Below, piece by piece: positions 44,936 through 57,560 of a stretch of DNA of 64,000 nucleotides. A program made the translations under genes and the position numbers. Every line of letters begins with the position of its first letter. The stretch's first letter is position 1. Source of the DNA: Flaveria trinervia (lineage: Eukaryota; Streptophyta; Magnoliopsida; Asterales; Asteraceae); the NCBI GenBank assembly GCA_025506515.1, contig CM046458.1, positions 39,228,082 through 39,292,081 of the forward strand. The letters are read 5' to 3'. A model generated the notes under the pieces. It saw only the letters and a list, made by a program, of their open reading frames with translations. It had not been told where the DNA came from and made no database searches.

Positions 44936-45784
44936 CTTAGCACAAAAACTAGTGGAAATAAAAATCCTACCACCACCGATCGAAAGGTACCTGGCTGAGC
45001 AGCAATCAGGTGCCTGCGAATATCAGCCGCTAGTCCCTGGATGTATCTCTTGATCTTTCTTGACACTGGTGTCACCTGATCTGGCACCAGCCTCGCCATC
45101 TCGTTGAATTTGGTGGTGTACTACTTGTGGGTCATGGTTCCCGCTTCAAGTTGCAAGAACTCCCTCTCGATTTTATCGAGTTCCCTGTGGGGACAAAATT
45201 CCTCGATCACCACTGCTTAAACTCCTTCCATTGCATTTTCCCGATGGCTCTGGCACCCTCAGCTTGGACAATATTGCCCACCAACACAACGCTGATCGAT
45301 GAAAGAGTGAGTCGCGAACTTTACCTTTTGGTCCTCACGACACTCATTGATCTCCAAAACTGCCTCCATCTCTCTCACCCAGCGGTGAGCGGCAGCAACA
45401 TTGCCATTGCCATCAAAAAATCGGGGGCTTACACCTTTGGAACACCCCATAACTGCATCCTCCAGTTACTACCCCCACTACAACATCCTCCTCCTCCTCG
45501 GACAACACAGTCTTAGGCTCCGGTTGTTCCTCCTCCCTTCTGCTTCCCTTGCCCGTAGATCCCTTTCTATTTTCCTTCTCCTTCCTCTCCTCGCTTCTCA
45601 CAGCCCTGATGACTTCAGTCACTATAGACGGTAAGGATGTCTGCCTGACCTGGTGTACCTCATCAGCAATCGCCTCCCAAGCTAAGGCATTCAAGCTAGC
45701 ATTCTCGTTCTCTTTGCTCCGGCCATGGACCTCAGGGTTCTCATGGGTTGTCTCAGGAGTCTTGGAAGATTTCCGTCCAGCCAT
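44936..45784 (-). pseudogene. gag: G3 gag, zinc knuckle deleted
   Basis: ATG at 45784 (MAGRKSSKTPETTHENPEVH) with an acidic/basic N-terminal region, then a shift near 45415 into GVSPRFFDGNGNVAAAHRWV and CREDQKVKFATH. Frame 45099-44893 has MARLVPDQVTPVSRKIKRYI and then, right after TFRS, jumps into protease sequence (FLFPLVF in the wrong frame). Compared with G2, about 450 bp covering the knuckle and the protease active site are gone. Confidence 0.85.
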
Positions 45785-46070
45785 CCTCTAACACGCTATA
45801 AGATTCAAACACTAATATGGTCATTCAAGGTAATAACTGAGTTTATGTCAAGTATAGTAAGTCCCTAATTGTAGTGGCCAGTTGTGATTAGCCACTTACT
45901 TTACTCTTCATACCCTAAGCATTTCCTATCCTGACTTAATTAGTATCAAATCTACTAAGAGCACATAAATCAAATAGCATGCGCACATAATACCGGTTAA
46001 CATTAAGAAAAGACATACCTGATGGCACGTAGCTACTCGGGCTGACATCCCTCCAATTGTCCCATTTTCA
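45785..46070 (-). other. G3 leader, primer-binding site deleted
   Basis: Aligns with the G2 leader but joins LTR sequence GACCAACTG directly to AAAATGGGACA. In G2 about 100 bp lie between these, including the LTR end and TGGTATCAGAGCC. The short shared CTG/TTG at the junction suggests microhomology-mediated deletion. Confidence 0.8.
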
Positions 46071-48065
46071 GTTGGTCATTCACAGCATTGAATACATTAA
46101 ACGTAATAATTTACAAACTGAAGCAGTGGAATCATTTTAACAAAAACCATTCATTTCATTAAAACACTGTTGTTAAGCAATACACTATTGTTTAATTGAT
46201 TACAAAAGGATTGTTTAATTGCATTACAAAACCACAACAATAAAAAGTATGAATGGATGTCAGTGTTTTCCTGCCGAGTAGCTCCACCCTCATGGCATCC
46301 TTAGCAATAATTACCTTCCAACTGAAAATGTATAAAAGTCAGCGTTGCTGAGTGAGTTCTAGTTTTAAAGGTAAATAAATACTTTCTGTAGGTATATATA
46401 CGAAAATACTCTTTCTATGAAAACTTCATCTCTTTATACGTGAGCACGCATTAACTGTATAATTAGGTAATGCTTTATCTCTTTACTGTATGCCTTGTTT
46501 ACTCTGTATTCTATTATCTTTATCTTTCATTATCTGTATGGACCAATGAGCAATACCCTAAACTGTATGCGCGGGGGAAACGGTGCTGGGCCCTCTTTAT
46601 CCCACAAAGGGCTCTATATACTGTATACAAGGCCGATCTAGACACCTAGGGTATGCTGCAAAGGTCCCCAGTCTCAATTGACTGGCCCCGTGTGCATAAT
46701 AGGGTAGCTAACCCGCAACACAGTTGAGCTAACGACAACATGGCCGTGTACCTCCTGTAAGCTTGAAAGAATTGTTAACATTTTATTAAAGTTCCACTTC
46801 TCTTCTTTATTGCTCTTCCTCTATATTATTAGTAATACTTTATGTTACGAATATAAACACACCACGTAAAGTCACATACTAATAATAATAATATTAATAA
46901 CAATATTATTAATAACAATAATAAAATAAGGAGCAATCGTGAAACAATCATAACATAATCATGCATGAAACCCATCATTGATAAACCCTAGTCAAACCTC
47001 GGTCAAAACCCTAAGAGCACAAACTCCCAAGAATTCTGTAATAAATTCTAAGTGTTAGGCGCTTAGACACTATTTGGGTGCATGGGCCCTGTGTAGGCGC
47101 TTCATCACTATACATGCGCATCAGCCAACACTTAGTTGCTTAAACACCTAGGCGCATGAACAATTCAGGCGCATTAACACTATTCGGGCGTATGACCCAT
47201 TCAGACGCATGGACACTTAGACGCATGGGTTTATTCGGGCATATGGAAACTTAGGAGCATGGGAATATTCAGACGCATAGGTACTATTGGGGCGCATGGC
47301 CCTACACTTAGGTGTCTAACGAATTTTTAGGTGCATGAGAGCACTGTTTAGGCGCATAAGATACACTTATCATTTCTAAGGCAAATTCCAGGCGCATGGA
47401 CCTTTTTTAAGCGCATGAACCTTCTGTTCAACATGTTTCTAGGATATTTTGAATCCAAACATCAAACCTATGTGTTCTAAGCTTTCCAAGGCTATTCTAA
47501 GCATGAACAACCTATAAGCATCTAAGAACCATCATCAAACATTCATATTACATACGGGTATACATACATAAACATTTGAAAATCATTTTAATACATTTTC
47601 AGCCCCAAGGAAAGTTTAAAACAAGTAAAACTGGGGTCTAGAAACTCACCTGGTGCAACTTGGGTGTTTCTTCCTTCTAACCTGCTTGCAAATGAGTTCA
47701 AACACCTAAAAATGCACCAAAACACACACCACACACGGACACACACACAAGCATATAAGCATATAAGCATGTAACCGGGACAAAACCCAACATGAACACT
47801 TAAAACTCCAAATTCTTACCTTGAATTCGATTCTCTTTTTCTTCTTCTTCAACCGAGAGTGTTTCTGCTCTCTCTCTCTGTAATCCGAAGTGAAAAAGGT
47901 GATGGGAAGTGAGGGTGGGCGGCCATGCCCACCTTTACACCAACTTATTGTACTCTTGTCCTTTTTACACATTTAAACCCTCAACTTGAGTTTATTGACA
48001 TTTCGTTTCTTTATTTTTCAACTCTTATTCTTTCTTTTCTTTTTAAGAAATAACCGGGTATTACA
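46071..48065 (-). repeat. G3 5' LTR, nearly full length
   Basis: On the minus strand it starts TGTAATACCCGG at 48065; its last bases are lost in the primer-site deletion. It contains the CCATGCGCC array (47050-47425), CTTACCTTGAATTC (splice-donor-like on the minus strand near 47815) and TTGTCGTTAGCTCAACTGTG. It can be used as the reference full LTR for the G2/G3 family. Confidence 0.87.
47050..47425 (-). repeat. CCATGCGCC array in G3 5' LTR
   Basis: Recurrent TAGGCGCATGG, GACGCATGG and GGGCGCATGG words about every 20-30 bp, in the inverted orientation relative to S1. Confidence 0.86.
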
Positions 48066-48251
48066 GCAAGCCAGTACAAGTTCATAGATCGTTCTTGGTA
48101 GATTCCTACTCGTTCATAACAATTAGTTTATTCTTATTACGATTGGGTTAACGTTCTCACTGACTGGATCGTCAATCAAATAGGATTCTGCACATTTGAT
48201 TCGGTATATATGCATAATTTGTTAGTATCCCATACGTACACGGTCCTGACA
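48066..48251 (+). repeat. C3 5' LTR, right part
   Basis: Continues the LTR from 38253 (GTACAAGTTCATAGATCGTTC, CAATCAAATAGGATTC matching C2) and ends GGTCCTGACA. Confidence 0.85.
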
Positions 48252-48253
48252 AG

Positions 48254-48265
48254 TGGTATCAGAGC
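48254..48265 (+). other. C3 primer-binding site
   Basis: TGGTATCAGAGC two bases after the LTR end: initiator methionine tRNA type. Confidence 0.93.
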
Positions 48266-48479
48266 TTTAGCTCTTGATTTTGCGTTTGATTTGAATAGTT
48301 TTCGGGTCAAAACTCACATTTTAATTAAAAAAGGTCATCTTTTTAGTACATAGTTGTTTTCAACGTTTCCATGCATTAAAGTTCAAGTTTTTGGTCATAC
48401 AATAGATTAGGGTTTCTGGGTAAATCGTATTTCGTGTCTAAGTGTCAAATATTCGTTTGTTTTAAACACGACATCCTTT

Positions 48480-48715
48480 AGTCGCACGAATAGCTCATTC
48501 GTACAATTGAACTCATTCGTATACTTCATCCGCATGACTAAACTCAGTCTTATCCTTCATTCGCATGACTTAACATCTTTAGTCATTTGACTCCATTCGG
48601 CCTGTTCATACGCACGACTGAATCCAATCGCACGATTGAATTCATTCGCATTCTTCATTCGCACAAGTGATCCATATGTATTGTCCATTCGCATGATTGA
48701 AGCTGTCCTGTTCTC
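48480..48715 (+). repeat. C3 leader array of CATTCGCACGACTGAA-type motif
   Basis: Between the primer-binding site and the gag ATG. Copies include CATACGCACGACTGAATCC, AATCGCACGATTGAATTC, CATTCGCATGATTGAAG and CATTCGTACAATTGAAC. It begins about 215 bp after the primer-binding site, as in C2. The preceding 48266-48479 is plain AT-rich leader. Confidence 0.83.
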
Positions 48716-48735
48716 CAAGTACAAAGTTTATACAA

Positions 48736-51556
48736 ATGGAAGATCAGTTTTGTGCGTTTACTACCGGGAAGGACTCACGCATCCAAAGCCTTCTCCTTCT
48801 AGAGAATGAGATAGGTAATCACAATAAACCGCCGAAGCTTATAATATTAGATGACTATCCACAATGGAAACAGTGGTTCGAGATTTACCCAAATGGAGTG
48901 GATCCTAATCTTTGGACTTCTATAGAGACTGGTTACACGGTACCAGTCAATGCAAATGGAGTAAAGTTGACTTTGGGTGGAATGAGCGAGGCTCAGAAAA
49001 TACTCTTCAATGCTGAGAAGAAAGTTTATGCCCTGTTGACTCAGTCAATCCCAAAAGACATCTTTCACCAGTTTTCTGAGAACAAGCAGGCCAAAAAGCT
49101 ATGGGAGGCATTAGAGAAGAGGTATCATGGAAACACGACTTTAAAGGAATTAAAGGCAAAGGCTCTCAAGAAGGAGTTCGATAACTTCTCTTTGATAGGA
49201 CCGAGAGCTTAGATGATATTATCGACAGATTCTATCATCTAATGAGTGAGCTGCAAACTCATGGCGTAACCACATCAATGGAAGACAAAGTTTCAAGCTT
49301 CGCTGATGGTTTGCCTGAGAAATGGGATTCATTTGTGTCCAACCTGAGACAGAATGACATACTTGCTACGTTGGACATAAATGACTTCATCTTGATGTTA
49401 AGGGAGGAGGAACTGAGGATAAAGTACAAGTTGAAGAAAGGATCCTACGTTCAGAATCCCTCAATATACAACTCAGTTCCCACTCCAACTGGTTTAGGAG
49501 CACCACTACAAACAACGTTCGTGTCCAGTTTCTCGGTTCCTTCCCAAACCACTACTTCAAGACAAGAAATGTCTGGTTCATCGTCAACTCAATACATAGT
49601 ACTCTAAGCCAATACAATAAAGTTAAAGACCGAGAATCACGATAATCTCACAGTGGAAGTTGCAAATGAGCATATGGATCTTCTAGCAGCAGTGGTCCAA
49701 ACGTATGATGGTTTAGTTGCTGGGAAGATTGGAAATTGTCATCTTGTAGATGAAGACTATGAGCAGGTTGACGAGAACGAGCTAGAAAGAATGGACATCA
49801 TGTGGGCTCTAGCAAATGCCGTTAGACGAGCTAAAAAGTTTGTAAAGAAGACAAGGCAGAATCTAGTAGCCACCAAAGATATGACTTTTGGTTTTGATAA
49901 AACCAAGGTCACCTGCTTCAATTGTGGTGAAAAAGGGCATTTTAAACATGAATGTGTGAACCCCAAGAAAACTAGAAATGGTAACCCATTTCCTACTTTC
50001 AATCGTCAAAACAAAGACATGGTTGGAATTAGTTCTTCAAGTAAAGTGACAAAGGCACTAACTGGTCAAGGTGATGAAGGACAAGACTGGTCCTTCCGAT
50101 TTGTCTCTCCTTGAGAATCAAACATTGGTTTTGTCGAAGCATTGGAAGATGGGTCTGCCAGTGAAGGTGAGATTGCAGCTGAGCAGGTGATGTCAGATAC
50201 AGAAGAAGCTGTTAGTGTGGTTAATCACTTGGTTGAGGAAGAGCTCAGAGCAACAAGATCAGAATCTCCAAAAGCAGATGAGTCTACCTTTGCATTGATA
50301 GTTGATTCAACTGACTCCTCACAGGTAAGTTCCTTAGATCAATTATTTAATAAACATGCTTGTTCTAAATGTGAAAAATTTAGGGAAAGCATAGATCTAG
50401 AATTTTATAGGTTATTAGAACGCAATGATAACTTAGTAAATGACTTACAACTCTGCACTGAATCTAATCGTATGTTAAAGAAAAATGAGTGCAGTTTTAA
50501 AGGAAAGATAGAACTTTTGGGTAAACAACTAAGGGAAACCAAGCTTGTTGCATTAATCAATATAATGATATAAGTTTTATTTAAATTCATTAGAAGAAAC
50601 CAAAAAGGAGAAAGTAGTTTTGGAAGTTCAGGTCAATTCAATAAAACAAAAATTGCATAGTTGGGCTAGTTCTTCTCACATAGTTCAAAACTTAGTGAAA
50701 GAATGAAACAATAGGGAAGGTTTGGGATATAAAGTATTTCCTCCACCACATGAGATCCTTTTGAATACCAAATGTAGACCTATTAATAACAACCGAATTA
50801 AGGATCATGTGGTGTCTACTCCTCTAGTTAGTGATCCTAATTCCATGGGTAAGCATGTGAGGTCTGACACTAAACAGAAGGAGTCTACTTTGAAATCAAA
50901 AGGCAAGATGCCAGTTGAGAATTTAAATGATACATTTAAAAGGGTTAATGTAAGGTCACATTCACCAATGTCCAATTCAGAGCCTAAACTGACTAAACTA
51001 ATTAACCACAAACGTATACATCATCAAAGTCCAACCAAAGTGCAAATTAAAGATGTTCAAAATGTTACAACAATTAGTTTTGTTATAAGGATGAAACATC
51101 TAAAAGAGTAGTGAAAAAACGAAACCAGAAACATCTCAAACCTTCACTAAACACAACATCATACAAAAGGTCTCTTCAATCTGTAGAAGAAAGATCTTAC
51201 TATAGTTGTGAAAAATGAGGACATATTTCTATTAATTGTCCTTACTATGAGACGCCCAGAAAGAAAATTGAACTTTATGATACAAAACCAAGTTCATCTA
51301 AAACAAGATCTAACACTCCACCTAAGAGTGTTAGTGAACCTAAAGTTTAAAGCATAAGTCAGTCATCTGTTTACCACAAACAGTCCTTACACAAAACTGG
51401 CTTATGGAAAGAAAATTCAAGTATAGGATGTGATAGTGAGAATGATAAGAAGAAAGATATGCCCTCATCCTCTAAAGGTCAATGGGTTGAGTTTATGATG
51501 TGTGATTCCTCTGGGGCACCCAAGCTAGTTAAGGCTTGGGTCCCAAATCTGAACTA
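48736..51556 (+). pseudogene. gag: C3 gag with coiled coil and two zinc knuckles
   Basis: The preferred start is the Met at 48736 (MEDQFCAFTTGKDSRIQ) because it aligns with the C2 start; an upstream in-frame ATG at 48697 lies inside the leader array. Gag core GVDPNLWTSIETGY, KKLWEALEKRYHG. A frameshift near 49190-49240, then one frame to 50573 broken only by TAA (49605) and TGA (50112). It contains knuckle one, CFNCGEKGHFKHEC (49914-49955), and a coiled-coil-like stretch (HACSKCEKFRESIDLEFYRL onward). Knuckle two near 51205 is ruined (YYSCEK-stop-GHISINC). Confidence 0.85.
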
Positions 51557-53063
51557 ACAAGTTTCTTTGACTGTGTAGGGTGTCCGCTACAGCACTATCA
51601 CTAATACCTTGATTATTGATAGTAGGGCGTCCAGGCATATGACAGGGAATTCGGCCCTTCTTTTCAATGTCAAAACAATCAATGGGGGACATGTTTCATT
51701 TGCTGGGAACAAAGGAGGATATATCACAACACAAGCCAAAGTGGGAAACGAGAAAGACAAGTTTGACAAGGTCAACTACGTCAACAACTATTAAACAACT
51801 TACTTACTATCTCCTAGATCTGTGATAAAAGTTTTAAGGTTGTATTTGATAATAAGAAGTGATACATGTTAAAGAAGGACTATGTGATTGAGAATGATAA
51901 GGTTCTTATGTCAGCTTCAAGATATAACAACTTGTATGTCTTGCATCTATCAAAAGCATCCACTACTGATCACACAGTTCAATGCTTCTTGTCAAAGGCA
52001 ACTGAGAGATTCAGTCTCGTGGCATAGGAGAATGGGACACATCAATCATAGGAAGATGAATCACCTGGTTCAGAATGATCTAGTAAATGGTGTAAATCTC
52101 AAATAAAGTTAATTCTATTGATATGCCTCTCGAGATTCTACACATGGATCTATTTGGCCCTGTCATCACAAAGAGCATTGCTGCAGATCTGTATTGCTTT
52201 GTAGTAGCAGATGATTACTCAAGATTCTCTTGGGTGATGTTTTTGAACACCAAATCAAAAACTTTTGAATCATTCAAACATCTGGTAACTGCATTGGAAT
52301 CACTCTACAAGCTCAAGTTAGGCAGATTCGATCAGACAACGACACTGAATTCAAGAATAAGTGAATAGAGGCATACTATAGAGAACGAGGAGTTTTTCAT
52401 CAATTCACCTCTGCTTACACTCCACAGATGAATGGCGTAGCTGAAAGGAAGAATCGAAGTTTGATAGAGACTGCCAGAACAATGCTAGCCGACTCAAAAC
52501 TGCCTATTCAATTCTAGAATAGGGCAGTGGTGAATGCCTGTTACACGCTCAATCGAGTCTTGGTGGTCAAACGACATGGGAAAACATGTTATGAACTACT
52601 CTAGTGACTTAAACCCAACCTGGAGTATCTAGAAACGTTTGGCGCACCATGCATATTATTGAAGAAGACTCAGACTGGGAAGTTCAGCGAGAAGGCAAAA
52701 GAAGGGATATATCTCGGATACAGCATACCAGACAAGAGAGTTACAACATTTCAACGGGTCAGGTAGAAGTGTGGTGCAATGTTGACAGTCAAAGATACAC
52801 CACCGCCTAACTGGGAAATGACCCTCATTCTTCTTTGATATGATGGATTCTTTATATCTTCAATATGCCGCCTACTCATACTGATGATGAGCTTTCTTCT
52901 AGGACGATGTACAATGTTCTTAACTCTCCTCCCCCAGACTCGACATCAACTGGTCCATTAGATGATTCTTCTAGCCCTTCAGGGGGAGACCTTGAAATAA
53001 GTGAGTCTTCATCTGATGATGAGGCAATTGAAACTGTTAATGTGGACCAGGAGGAACAGGTTC
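51557..53063 (+). pseudogene. pol: C3 protease, integrase and start of linker
   Basis: Protease LIIDSRASRHMTGNSALLFN with Arg for the usual Gly (DSR). Pre-integrase text, then SWHRRMGHINHRKMNHLVQN. Integrase: LHMDLFGPVITKSIAADLYC with catalytic Asp, a frame shift near 52318, SDNDTEF with Asp, and MNGVAERKNRS with Glu. Stops interrupt (for example after NK and QF). The Ser/Asp-rich linker 52865-53063 ends at VDQEEQVL, where S2 is inserted. Confidence 0.85.
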
Positions 53064-54504
53064 TGTGACATCCGGTAATTTTCCGTTACCAAACTCCGTT
53101 AGTTCCGTTAGGTTTTGCATACACGTGTCATTGAATGTTAGTGACCTAATAATAATCTATGATAAACAATAATAATCTAATTAATAATGTTGATTATTAG
53201 TTGTGATTATGTGGTTCATGAATTTATAGAATTTTAAATGATTTTTTTATAAATTTTACGCGATAACGTGACAACGTGTAATATATGTATTTCGTGTGTT
53301 GTGTGACTCATCGTAAATGTTTAGGATATTATTATTGGTTAATAATACTTGTGTTTAGTAGTTAAAAACTATTTAAAAAGTATTAGAAAGATTAGTTTTA
53401 TAAAATATAATTAAAGGGGTTATTTTGTAAATACCTTTTTAACTAAAACTTACCAAATTTACCCAACCTGGCCCCCAAACCCCCATTTGCCGCTGAAACC
53501 CCACCCACACCCCCATTCTTGTGATTTTGATCCTAAAGCAAGCATACAAGTCGAATTCCAAGTGATTTCAAGTAATACAAGTTGATTTCATCCTCTAAGC
53601 ACATCTAAAGGTTAGTTTTGATTATTTTTTCATGTTGATTGTTTTTTATAAACCCTAATCCACGAAATTGATGATGATTATATGCAATTTATGATTTTAT
53701 GATGATTATTTGATGTTAGTTAGGTTGTATGAATGCTAGATTATGTTGATTGTGCAAGAAATCTAGGGTTTGATCATCTAGTTCATACATTGCCATGAGA
53801 GGAAACTTTTTGTTCTTGGAATTCATGATTTAATGTTGCTAAGATGTTAGATGTAATGCTTAAATGTTAGTTTAATTAAATTGTGCAAGAAAATCCATGA
53901 AATTGAGATGTTGATCATGACTTACTAAAAGTAGAAACTTTTGTGTATGATGTTTGGGAATTTGGATGTTTTGGAGATGATTAACCTGTTAGAATGAATG
54001 TTATGAACTTGATTAGGTATAATATTGATGAAATTATCATTGGATTGGATGCTAGAACACTTTTGCGTGTTACTTTCCCAAAAGGGAAACTTTATGTTTG
54101 TAGAACTTTGGATGTGATGAATTAGGCATGCTTGTGATTTTAAGATCATGTTAGAATGATTGTGGATGATGTTTATTGAGATAGAATGTGTAATTGAGTT
54201 GTTAAGGATGTTTGGTTGATCATGTAAGAAGTATAGGTTTTGTTGATCATACATGAGAATGGATTATGGTTACTGATTAAGAGATCATGTTTGGGATTGA
54301 AACTGATGGTCAATGTGTTTGTTGGTTGGAATGAACTAAATGAATGAATGTGATTATGATTTTCATACACGTGTGCGAATCTAAGGCCCTACGTAGTAGG
54401 ATTGGCAGGGTTTAGGATGTGAAGTCGTGAGTGGCTTCACATGGCATGTGGTGCATGATTAGTCTTCGCATATGAACTATTTGTTGTGATGTATTTATAT
54501 ATAT

Positions 54505-54546
<42 letters not shown>

Positions 54547-55655
54547 ATATATATATATTAAGCATAATGATTGTTGAGATTTGCATAAGTGTATGATGAT
54601 CTAATGTGGCATGATGACTTAGGTAGAATCTAGGTTGATAATGTGATATACATGGATAAATTGCATGATAGTCTTGTATGCTAAGTTATCATATATGATT
54701 AAAATATATTTCAATTAATATGTCACCAACGGGTTAAACGGGTCAACTAGGTTAACCTAGGATTATTGAGGTTCTATGTGTACATGTACTTATGTACTTG
54801 TGTGTTCTAGGTAACCTTTGAAGGGTTGTCTTTGCATCTATCACGAGTCTCTTTATTCACTATCATTACACACTAGGTGAGTTCATGCCCCTTTATTTTG
54901 TAAAATCTCTTCTAGGGAGGTAGCATACTTGTACTCAAACCCTATTTTATTATTATAAGTTGTGTATGTATTAACATAGTGCTTAATACCTAGAAAAGTC
55001 CACACACTTTCGGATCGTTAACAATGGTAACTAGCGGGAAATCTTGGGTAGTACTACTGGGTGTGACAAGCCCCACCTGCGCGACTCGAGGTCAAACGGG
55101 TGCAATATTGTCCTAAACACAAACATCGTCACGACCTGGTAAGTCATGACGTGAGGCAACAACGCAACACAGTCAACTTCGATTGCGAAATCACTATGGT
55201 TATTACTTGTGAATATAGATTAGCTATCTTATTCAATACACTTCTTATGTTATAAAACTGTTAATATTTATGTTAAACGCAAACTCTTGAACTCACCAAC
55301 CATTATGTTGACATTTTTAGTATACTATTCTCAGGTCGTTAACTCAGCTTGCCATTAGGAGCACAACACGGGTCCAGCATGCATCCTAAGGCTTTATTTC
55401 ATAGACAAATTATTTATCTTTTATATATGGGTTTTAAACATTGGGATGGCACGTGTTGCCATATTATGCATTCATTTACTTTGGGTTTGTCTTATTCTGC
55501 AAAACGCTTCCACATGGTTTTTAAACATTTGAATTTTGGTTGGTTTTGTTTTGAGTGTGGCATATAGTGTCCTTCTGAGTAACTAGTGACTGTGATCCTG
55601 GTTTGTTCACACGCCTCGTGGTAAAACTCTACACGTGGATTTTGAGGGTGTGACA
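53064..55655 (+). mobile_element. S2: gypsy solo LTR in the C3 pol linker
   Basis: Starts TGTGACATCCGG and ends GAGGGTGTGACA, with a perfect GGTTC duplication at 53059-53063 and 55656-55660. Same LTR ends as G1, so probably the same broad family. It contains an AT microsatellite (54495-54560) and splice-donor-like AAAGGTTAGTTTTG near 53610. No coding content; the minus ORFs near 53925-54370 show no domain. Confidence 0.92.
54495..54562. repeat. AT microsatellite in S2
   Basis: Pure TATATA runs with a few AATATA interruptions. Confidence 0.92.
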
Positions 55656-55660
55656 GGTTC

Positions 55661-56275
55661 CCACCAATAAAAGTACACAAGCAAAAAATCCTGATGCTTC
55701 TAACACTTCAGAACCTCATATTCCTATAGCTACAGATCGTAAACCCGAGTTTAATAATCTGGTGGTAGTTCAAACAACTCCCGGAACTCAGCTAAACATT
55801 TATCATCCCTTGGACAATGTCATTGGGAATGTTTGATCGGGAGTACAGACTAGAAATCAGCTATACTCAGCTGATTATGCCTCGGTAATGGAAAAGGGAT
55901 ACCTTCATGATGGCACTTATCAATGTTTTGTGTCTCAATTTGAGCCAAAATATGTGAGTGAAGCCTTAAATGACGAGGCATGGGTCAGTGTGATGCAAGA
56001 AGAACTCCTACAGTTCAAGAAGTTAGGAGTATGGACCCTTGTGGACAAACCAAAAGTTGCTAAGGTGATTGGCACTAAATGGGTGCTAAAATGCAAGAAA
56101 TGTCATAATCAGAAACAAGGCTCGACTTGTGGTTCAAGGGTTTAGACAAGTCGAAGGCATAGATTACAATGAAGTCTTTGCACCGGTGGCAAGGATGGAA
56201 GCAATACATATATTTCTAGCCTATGCATCCTACATGAAGATTAAAGTTTATCAACTAGATGTGAAGAGTGCATTA
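55661..56275 (+). pseudogene. pol: C3 reverse transcriptase, first part
   Basis: The linker resumes after S2 (AKNPDASNTSEPHIP). The N-terminal part of RT follows: EKGYLHDGTYQCFVSQFEPK, ALNDEAWVSVMQEELLQFKK, KVIGTKWVLKCKK, and after a shift at about 56100 ARLVVQGF-like and DYNEVFAPVARMEAIHIFLA, YQLDVKSAL. It is cut by N1 in DVKSAF; the CATTA just before N1 corresponds to CATTC on the other side. Confidence 0.86.
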
Positions 56276-56779
56276 TGTTAAGTCGTTGGATCGGTTGACA
56301 TCTGAGCGTGTTCTAGACGGAAGGAAACAAAAACCAAACCAAGAGACAAACAATAGAACGAACAAGAATATAATGGTTTCATTGATAAAACCTAATGATT
56401 ACAAGCTCGTTAAACATAAGAATCAAGACTCTTGGCAATAGGAGATCGAGCATGATCACCCCCCTCATCTGGCTGCACCTAGGCCCCGGGCACACTCCTT
56501 AACCTTTTCTACACAATAAAATTGGTATTTATAGGCCTCAGCCCATATCAGATGCGACTAGGCCCATTCGTATGATTGGACCATGTGTATGGCTCAATCA
56601 TAAGACCGGCCCAATAACATCTCTCAGTCGCACAACTGGTCCATTAGCATGACTCAGTCATACGACTAAGTCTCATTCACATATGCTCCTTCGAATGACT
56701 CAGTTTCATGTGTTTACAACATATCAGGTGTATTACATTAAGCCTAGACTATTCATGAAGCGATGGACACACTATAACA
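56276..56779 (-). repeat. N1 3' LTR
   Basis: TGTTAAGTCG at its left edge, CTATAACA at its right. The minus-strand TATAAATA box is at 56526-56533. The purine run CCAAGGGGAAATT on the minus strand at 56780-56792 is the polypurine tract. Confidence 0.88.
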
Positions 56780-56792
56780 AATTTCCCCTTGG

Positions 56793-57560
56793 ACGTTGCT
56801 TGTGAATAGTAGAAAACACCTCTTACAATCTCCAGTCAATCTTTGCTCTGTTTTCCAATAGAGTCAAACAAAAACCATATTAGCCAACGTTGCTAATCCG
56901 CTAGGTTGCTACAGTATCCCTGAAAATGAATTTAGGCACATTAGCTTTCGTATGCTTTGCAGAACACCATCATAGCAACAAGATTCCCCATATGACTGAT
57001 TTTTCCAGATAATAACATGAACAATTTTCCATTGCTCCAATCTTCAAGCATGCTAACCTGATTAACATTAACACCTATAGAAATTCCCCCTCAAATTCAG
57101 CATATCCCAATATATAAACATTGTGCTCTCCTGGTGTCTTCATACGGTGTATTGGGCAAAAAGTAGAAGGTTCCAATCCACAGCTGACAATCTCAAACAA
57201 ATCAGCATGCACTCAGATTCATCATGAGAAACTAGCTCACATCATCACTTTCAGATTGCATCTTCAATTTCTCTATACATGGATTTCCCCTAAGAATGAG
57301 AATCCTCTCCGTGCGGATAATATAACTTGATTGGCCCATATATAGTTAGATGCTCTTAACTACTCCACAAAATCAACACCAATTGCTGACATCTTCTCTT
57401 CTCTCTTTCGTGTTCTAAGTACATTCATCTATTCTGGAAGTCCAATGAATATGGGGTATCCATTAAACTTATTTGACAAAAGAACCTTAGGATGAATGTG
57501 CTTTGCGCATCCTCAAATCTGTGCAAGAGGCAGTTCCAGACCTTTTTTTGGTCTAGAACA
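56793..57560 (-). other. N1 internal region, no recognisable gene
   Basis: Unique AT-rich sequence. A minus-strand stretch near 57430-57540 could encode CAKHIHPKVLLSNKF-like text but matches no domain I know. Nothing else supported. Confidence 0.5.

Larger units (their letters stand above)
38254..48065 (-). mobile_element. G3: minus-strand Ty3/gypsy element inside C3 LTR
   Basis: LTRs at 46071-48065 (5') and 38254-39185 (3'), in the same family as G2. Flanks are GAAAG (38249-38253) and GCAAG (48066-48070), a target duplication with one mismatch. Joining the flanks restores a C3 LTR. The internal region has gag, PR, RT, RH and IN in gypsy order, with solo LTR S1 inserted in integrase. It lacks a primer-binding site and part of gag/PR, so it is non-autonomous now. 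Confidence 0.88.
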
